Shown here: in pieces, positions 60,698 through 64,000 of the stretch
How the letters are laid out: each line of letters opens with the position of its first letter
Numbering within the stretch: the first letter of the stretch is position 1
The notes under the pieces: generated by a model
What the model was told of the DNA's origin: nothing
What the model saw: the letters and a program-made list of their open reading frames with translations, nothing else
Databases searched by the model: none
From: Flavobacterium cupriresistens
GTDB taxonomy: Bacteria > Bacteroidota > Bacteroidia > Flavobacteriales > Flavobacteriaceae
Assembly (NCBI RefSeq): GCF_020911925.1
Contig: NZ_CP087134.1
Span: forward strand, 5,518,001-5,582,000
Direction of reading: 5' to 3'
DNA length: 64,000 nt
Program-made: the position numbers and the translations under genes

Positions 60698-62056
60698 TTA
60701 CTTCCAATTTTTCTTATTACCCTCTCTTTCCAAAATCTCTCTGATTTTTCTTTCTTCCCAATCTGAACTGTAACCAAACACTTTAAAAGCATGCATTACA
60801 ACTCCAAATCCCCAGCCTAAAGCCGAAAACCAAAACCATTGAAATCCGGGAGAAAATCTTAAGTTTATAAAAATTAAAAAAGGAATTACACAACAATAAG
60901 AAATTACATTACCATAGAATCCTTTTAATTCCTGCACTCTTTTCTTAGCTCTGAAATAGGCTTTAGTTTCATCATTATAATCTGAACTTTTTTCCATAAC
61001 TGTAACTTGTTTTGTTAAAATTGGTATTTTAACTGTAAAATTTTGTTCATTTTGTTCGATCACTACTTTTCTGTTGGATACGATTGCGTAGCGATTTACA
61101 ATATTCTGCAAACCAACTCCCTGGCGATCTTGCAAAACTTCTTTTTTCTGAAAATCATTTTGGATCGCGAGATAGTCTCCATCAATAAAAATTCTGATAT
61201 GAAGCGGTTTCTGCTCACTTACTACATTGTGTTTTACGGTATTTTCAAGCAAAAGCTGTAAAGACAACGGAACCACTTTTGCATCAGGATTTATATCTGT
61301 TGTTGGCATTTCGTAAAACAAACTATTCTCGAAACGCATCTTCAACAAATTCATATACGTTTTGGCAAATGACAATTCATCTTCAACCGACACCAACTCT
61401 TTATCTTTTTGCTCCAGAACATAGCGATAAATTTTAGACAAGGAAGTGGTAAAACGCTGCGCATTATCAGGATTTTCTTCAATCAAAGAACTCAGAACGT
61501 TTAGGCTGTTAAACAAAAAATGCGGATCGATTTGATTTTTTAAACTTTCGAATTTAGCACTGGCAGTTCCGGCAATAATCTTTTGTTGGGTTACCTCAAA
61601 TTTAGAAGCCTGTTTCCATTTTACCATGAAGCTTCTGGCCTGCATAAAGGTTGAAATCCCTAATGACAAAATAATGTAAAAAAGGTGTGTCCAAATCATT
61701 CTTTCGCTTAGAAATTGTTCTGGAGACATATCATGCACATATACAAAAATGACATAATTGATTCCTAAAACTGCCGGAACAGTATAGAGAACCGTACACA
61801 GAATTCCATAATACACTCTCAAATTGGTTTGTTCGAGCCAATCCCATTTTTTATCTAAAAGAACATTGAGGAACCCGTTACCAAAGCCAAGTCCAAAAGA
61901 ATAAGCACAACTCACTAAGAACGTCAGCGCTACATTTTTCAGATTAAATTCAGATCCCAAAAAAATGGAAAACAGTATTGTAATGACCATAGAAATCTTT
62001 AAACAAATGATTGTTCCGCTTTTCAAATTGGCAAATGGATTTTTATGGTCTTTCAT
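60698..62056 (-). CDS. LytS-type sensor histidine kinase with a C-terminal 2TM domain
   Basis: A 452-residue kinase. An N-terminal membrane sensor with four predicted helices (about 13-34, 40-62, 82-108, 120-140) is followed by a His_kinase domain with phospho-His179 in LKNQIDPHFLFNSLN and an ATP-binding domain (N box LLLENTVKHN, G box QGVGLQNIVNRY). Residues 365-450 are an added 2TM domain (RVQELKGFYGNV, two helices, DWEERKIREILERE). That domain is like the four small proteins encoded just downstream. It probably phosphorylates the LytTR regulator at the end of the operon. Confidence 0.93.
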   Translation of the reverse strand: MKDHKNPFANLKSGTIICLKISMVITILFSIFLGSEFNLKNVALTFLVSCAYSFGLGFGNGFLNVLLDKKWDWLEQTNLRVYYGILCTVLYTVPAVLGINYVIFVYVHDMSPEQFLSERMIWTHLFYIILSLGISTFMQARSFMVKWKQASKFEVTQQKIIAGTASAKFESLKNQIDPHFLFNSLNVLSSLIEENPDNAQRFTTSLSKIYRYVLEQKDKELVSVEDELSFAKTYMNLLKMRFENSLFYEMPTTDINPDAKVVPLSLQLLLENTVKHNVVSEQKPLHIRIFIDGDYLAIQNDFQKKEVLQDRQGVGLQNIVNRYAIVSNRKVVIEQNEQNFTVKIPILTKQVTVMEKSSDYNDETKAYFRAKKRVQELKGFYGNVISYCCVIPFLIFINLRFSPGFQWFWFSALGWGFGVVMHAFKVFGYSSDWEERKIREILEREGNKKNWK

Positions 62057-62074
62057 TACAAACTATTTTTATTA

Positions 62075-62698
62075 TTATTTTTTACAACTTTTTTGTGTTT
62101 CTAAAGCTCTGTCTAATCCCCATTTTGGTGAAAAAGGAGTCTCCGGTTTAAAAGTAGCAAAAAGTTCTATAGCTTTGTCAACCTGAGCACATAATGGTTT
62201 TGTGTCAACACCTGTCCATTTTGCTCCTCCTAACTGATAATCCGCTTCACCAAAAACTGCTCTTGGATTATTTGGATCTATAGCTTTTGCTTTAGCATAA
62301 TTTTCCATTATTTTACCGGAATATTTCTGAGCATTTGTCATTGGGTCTTGTACTACCCAAGCCGTGTAAAGTAAAGCTTGTAACACATATAGTTCTGCAT
62401 TGTTTTGATCTTTTATGAATTCAACATCAAGTGCATCTTGCGCTTTTGTCAATAACAAATCAACTTTAGATCCGTCTTTTTCTGAAAAAGCTGCTGTTGT
62501 ATTCACTAAAGCCACATAATAATTAGGCAACCAGCTATTTTTTTCAGCAGAAGCAATTCTTTCGAACATAGCCGATGCTTCTGTACTTTTTCCTTCTTTC
62601 CAAAGTCCGAATGCTTTTCCCATTCCTTGTTCGAATTGTGTTTGTGCAGATAATAAACCGCAGATAAACAATGTGATGGCTGTAATAATTTTGGTCAT
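62075..62698 (-). CDS. Exported TPR-like protein of the kinase operon
   Basis: A 207-residue exported protein with a signal peptide (MTKIITAITLFICGLLSA). The mature part has TPR-like helix pairs: FEQGMGKAFGLWKEGKSTEASAMFERIAS, NSWLPNYYVALVNTTAAF and NAELYVLQALLYTAWVVQDPM...AKAKAIDPNNPRAVFGEADYQLG. This resembles the tetratricopeptide proteins often encoded beside LytS kinases in Bacteroidota. It is the first gene of the operon, 18 bases before the kinase. It may be a periplasmic component of the signalling or a regulated target. Confidence 0.8.
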   Translation of the reverse strand: MTKIITAITLFICGLLSAQTQFEQGMGKAFGLWKEGKSTEASAMFERIASAEKNSWLPNYYVALVNTTAAFSEKDGSKVDLLLTKAQDALDVEFIKDQNNAELYVLQALLYTAWVVQDPMTNAQKYSGKIMENYAKAKAIDPNNPRAVFGEADYQLGGAKWTGVDTKPLCAQVDKAIELFATFKPETPFSPKWGLDRALETQKSCKK

Positions 62699-62791
62699 AA
62701 TTTCTTGTTTTTAAAAAGTTATTTATTTAGTTTTTTGAATCTCTAAGACTCTGATTTTTGATACTGATTGAAACTCTATTAATTTATACTT

Positions 62792-62799
62792 CAAAAGTA
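62792..62799 (-). promoter_or_regulatory. Candidate -7 box of the TPR/kinase/2TM operon
   Basis: On the minus strand the bases read TACTTTTG, matching TAnnTTTG, about 94 bases upstream of the first gene. The -33 element is not clear. Confidence 0.35.
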
Positions 62800-62861
62800 G
62801 GTCGGTTCTTCCGCTTTAAAAACTAATTCCTACCGAGTTGTTGAATTTGGTGACTGAAATG

Positions 62862-62945
62862 TTTTTTTTTTCTAAAGGTTCTGAGGTTCTGAGTGGCTAA
62901 GGTTCTGAGTTTTTCTTCTTAGAGACTTAGAACCTTAGCAACTCC
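62862..62945. repeat. GGTTCTGAG/CTTAGAACC dispersed repeat
   Basis: TCTAAAGGTTCTGAGGTTCTGAGTGGCTAAGGTTCTGAG followed by CTTAGAGACTTAGAACCTTAGCAACT. The halves are partly complementary. Same family as in the trp spacers and before ctaA. Confidence 0.6.
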
Positions 62946-62948
62946 CCC

Positions 62949-64000
62949 CTAAAGATTCTTCAATTGGTTCTCTTTCTTATTCTCACTAATTGTCCAGAAG
63001 AAACCAACAAAGAAAAATCGGTCTGCTGTTGGTATAACGGCTTGTCTGTTGTAAACTCCGTTTGTGTCCGGTGATCTTGCGTAATCATATCCGAAAACAT
63101 TCTGAGTTCCTAAAAAGTTCGAAACCGAGAAATAAAGAATCTTTTGTGTGGTCAGCAAATATGCCCAGTTAAAACTCAAACTATTATACGATTTTGTTTT
63201 TCCATTCATAAATTGTGTTTGATTGGGATCATTATAAGGTCTTCCTGAGCTAAAGCTGTTGGTAAAACCGATCTGCGATTTCCAATCGGTTATGAAATAT
63301 TTAGTTACAATTGACAGACTGTGATTGGCAATAAAATTAGGCGTTGCCATCGTTGGGAAATTTTTATACTCTCTTTCTGAATCGATGTACGAGTACGAAA
63401 TCCAATATTCTAAGTTTTTATACAGATTGCTGTCTCTCCAGAATAAATCCAATCCTTTTGCATAACCCGAACCGTTGTTATTGAATACTGAATTGAACTG
63501 AATGTCTCTAGTGTCATATTTTACCAAATTACTGTAATTCTTATAATATGCTTCAGCTCTGAAAGTCTGACCCGGTTTTGTAAATTGATAGTTCAGGATA
63601 TAATGCTGTGCTTTTTCACTTTCAAACTGATGGTATTTTGAATATTTGATATAGTCCACTACAGGAGTCTGCGAGAAATCACCGTAAGCAAAAGAAAACT
63701 GACTGTTTTTGGAAACTTTGTAAGCAATAGAAGCTCTTGGAGCAATATTTGTTTCATTTAATAAACTGTTGTTTGAAAGTCGGAAACCTACTTTGGCTGC
63801 CAGTTTTTTAGAGAATAAGATATCTCCTTCCGTATAAAAAGCAGCAATTCCTGAATCGTACCCATTGGCGACTTTTAGGGCTACATTGTCATCAAAATTT
63901 TCATTGAATTTGGTGATGAAATAATCTGCTCCAAAAGACAATTTAAAATAATTAGAAAAATCTTTTCTCAATTTCAATTTCAACTGTGCGGCATTCTCAT
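62949..64000 (-). CDS. TonB-dependent outer membrane receptor, C-terminal part (5' end outside the window)
   Basis: The last ~350 residues of a TonB-dependent receptor; the open frame continues past the right end of the window, so the gene is truncated here. The readable part is rich in aromatic and polar alternating strands (FRLSNNSLLNETNIAPRASIAYKVSKNSQFSFAYGDFSQTPVVDYI, GYAKGLDLFWRDSN, WISYSYIDSEREYKNFP), and FFFVGFFWTISENKKENQLKNL ends the barrel. No plug or Ton box can be seen. The substrate is unknown. The barrel pattern fits a receptor with a carboxypeptidase-like plug, common in Flavobacteria. Confidence 0.85.
   Translation of the reverse strand, partial: ENAAQLKLKLRKDFSNYFKLSFGADYFITKFNENFDDNVALKVANGYDSGIAAFYTEGDILFSKKLAAKVGFRLSNNSLLNETNIAPRASIAYKVSKNSQFSFAYGDFSQTPVVDYIKYSKYHQFESEKAQHYILNYQFTKPGQTFRAEAYYKNYSNLVKYDTRDIQFNSVFNNNGSGYAKGLDLFWRDSNLYKNLEYWISYSYIDSEREYKNFPTMATPNFIANHSLSIVTKYFITDWKSQIGFTNSFSSGRPYNDPNQTQFMNGKTKSYNSLSFNWAYLLTTQKILYFSVSNFLGTQNVFGYDYARSPDTNGVYNRQAVIPTADRFFFVGFFWTISENKKENQLKNL

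Noticed and set aside
1..64000. Searched for tRNA, rRNA, transposase, phage and restriction/defence genes
   Set aside because: No cloverleaf, ribosomal RNA segment, transposase, integrase or defence motif was recognised by eye. A covariance search would be needed to be sure about small RNAs.

Overview
The window looks like a chromosomal segment of an AT-rich Bacteroidota, most likely Flavobacterium or a close relative. Supporting signs are TAnnTTTG-type -7 promoter boxes, few recognisable Shine-Dalgarno sites, a TonB-dependent receptor, a cbb-less cytochrome bd operon, LytS/LytTR two-component genes with 2TM partners, GapN, and long AT-rich intergenic regions full of short dispersed repeats. 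I see no rRNA, tRNA, insertion sequence, prophage or CRISPR array. Identification is from motif recognition only; no database was searched.

Layout. 0.2-12.3 kb: small independent genes: a tiny membrane protein, a PEBP-family secreted protein with an AraC regulator, an alpha/beta hydrolase, a glycosylasparaginase, an IPT/TIG-like orphan, a GH1 beta-glucosidase followed by an AraC regulator, a divergent deoxynucleotidase/DeoR pair, and a secreted sulfatase. 12.6-18.3 kb: an RND efflux operon (adaptor, pump, outer membrane factor). 18.5-26.9 kb: envelope and metabolic genes (GNAT, beta-barrel protein, ACT protein, esterase-TPR protein, M1 peptidase, GapN). 26.9-36.2 kb: a sulfur and respiration neighbourhood: rhodanese, Crp/Fnr regulator, TauE exporter, CydAB oxidase, HD hydrolase, MBL-rhodanese fusion and a two-part YeeE/YedE transporter. 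36.4-38.2 kb: a MarR regulator, a nitroreductase and a YceI protein behind two perfect operator palindromes. 38.4-39.7 kb: an exported beta-helix-like protein.

39.7-49.4 kb: a complete trp operon in the order E-G-D-C-F-B-A, with four non-trp genes inserted and its spacers filled with GTTTCA hairpin repeats. It begins with a clear attenuator: an 18-codon leader with three consecutive Trp codons, an intrinsic terminator, and a possible competing antiterminator. 49.7-54.4 kb: a TetR-EmrAB-TolC efflux operon behind a 41-bp perfect palindrome. 54.6-58.6 kb: YaaA, a CCA-adding enzyme and heme A synthase. 58.5-62.7 kb: a seven-gene minus-strand operon encoding a TPR-like secreted protein, a LytS-type histidine kinase with a C-terminal 2TM domain, four stand-alone 2TM proteins and a LytTR response regulator. 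The window ends inside a TonB-dependent receptor gene.

The best candidates for something under-described are the histidine kinase with its string of 2TM paralogues, the trp attenuator with its repeat-studded operon, and the six-copy 74-bp palindromic repeat array next to cydAB.
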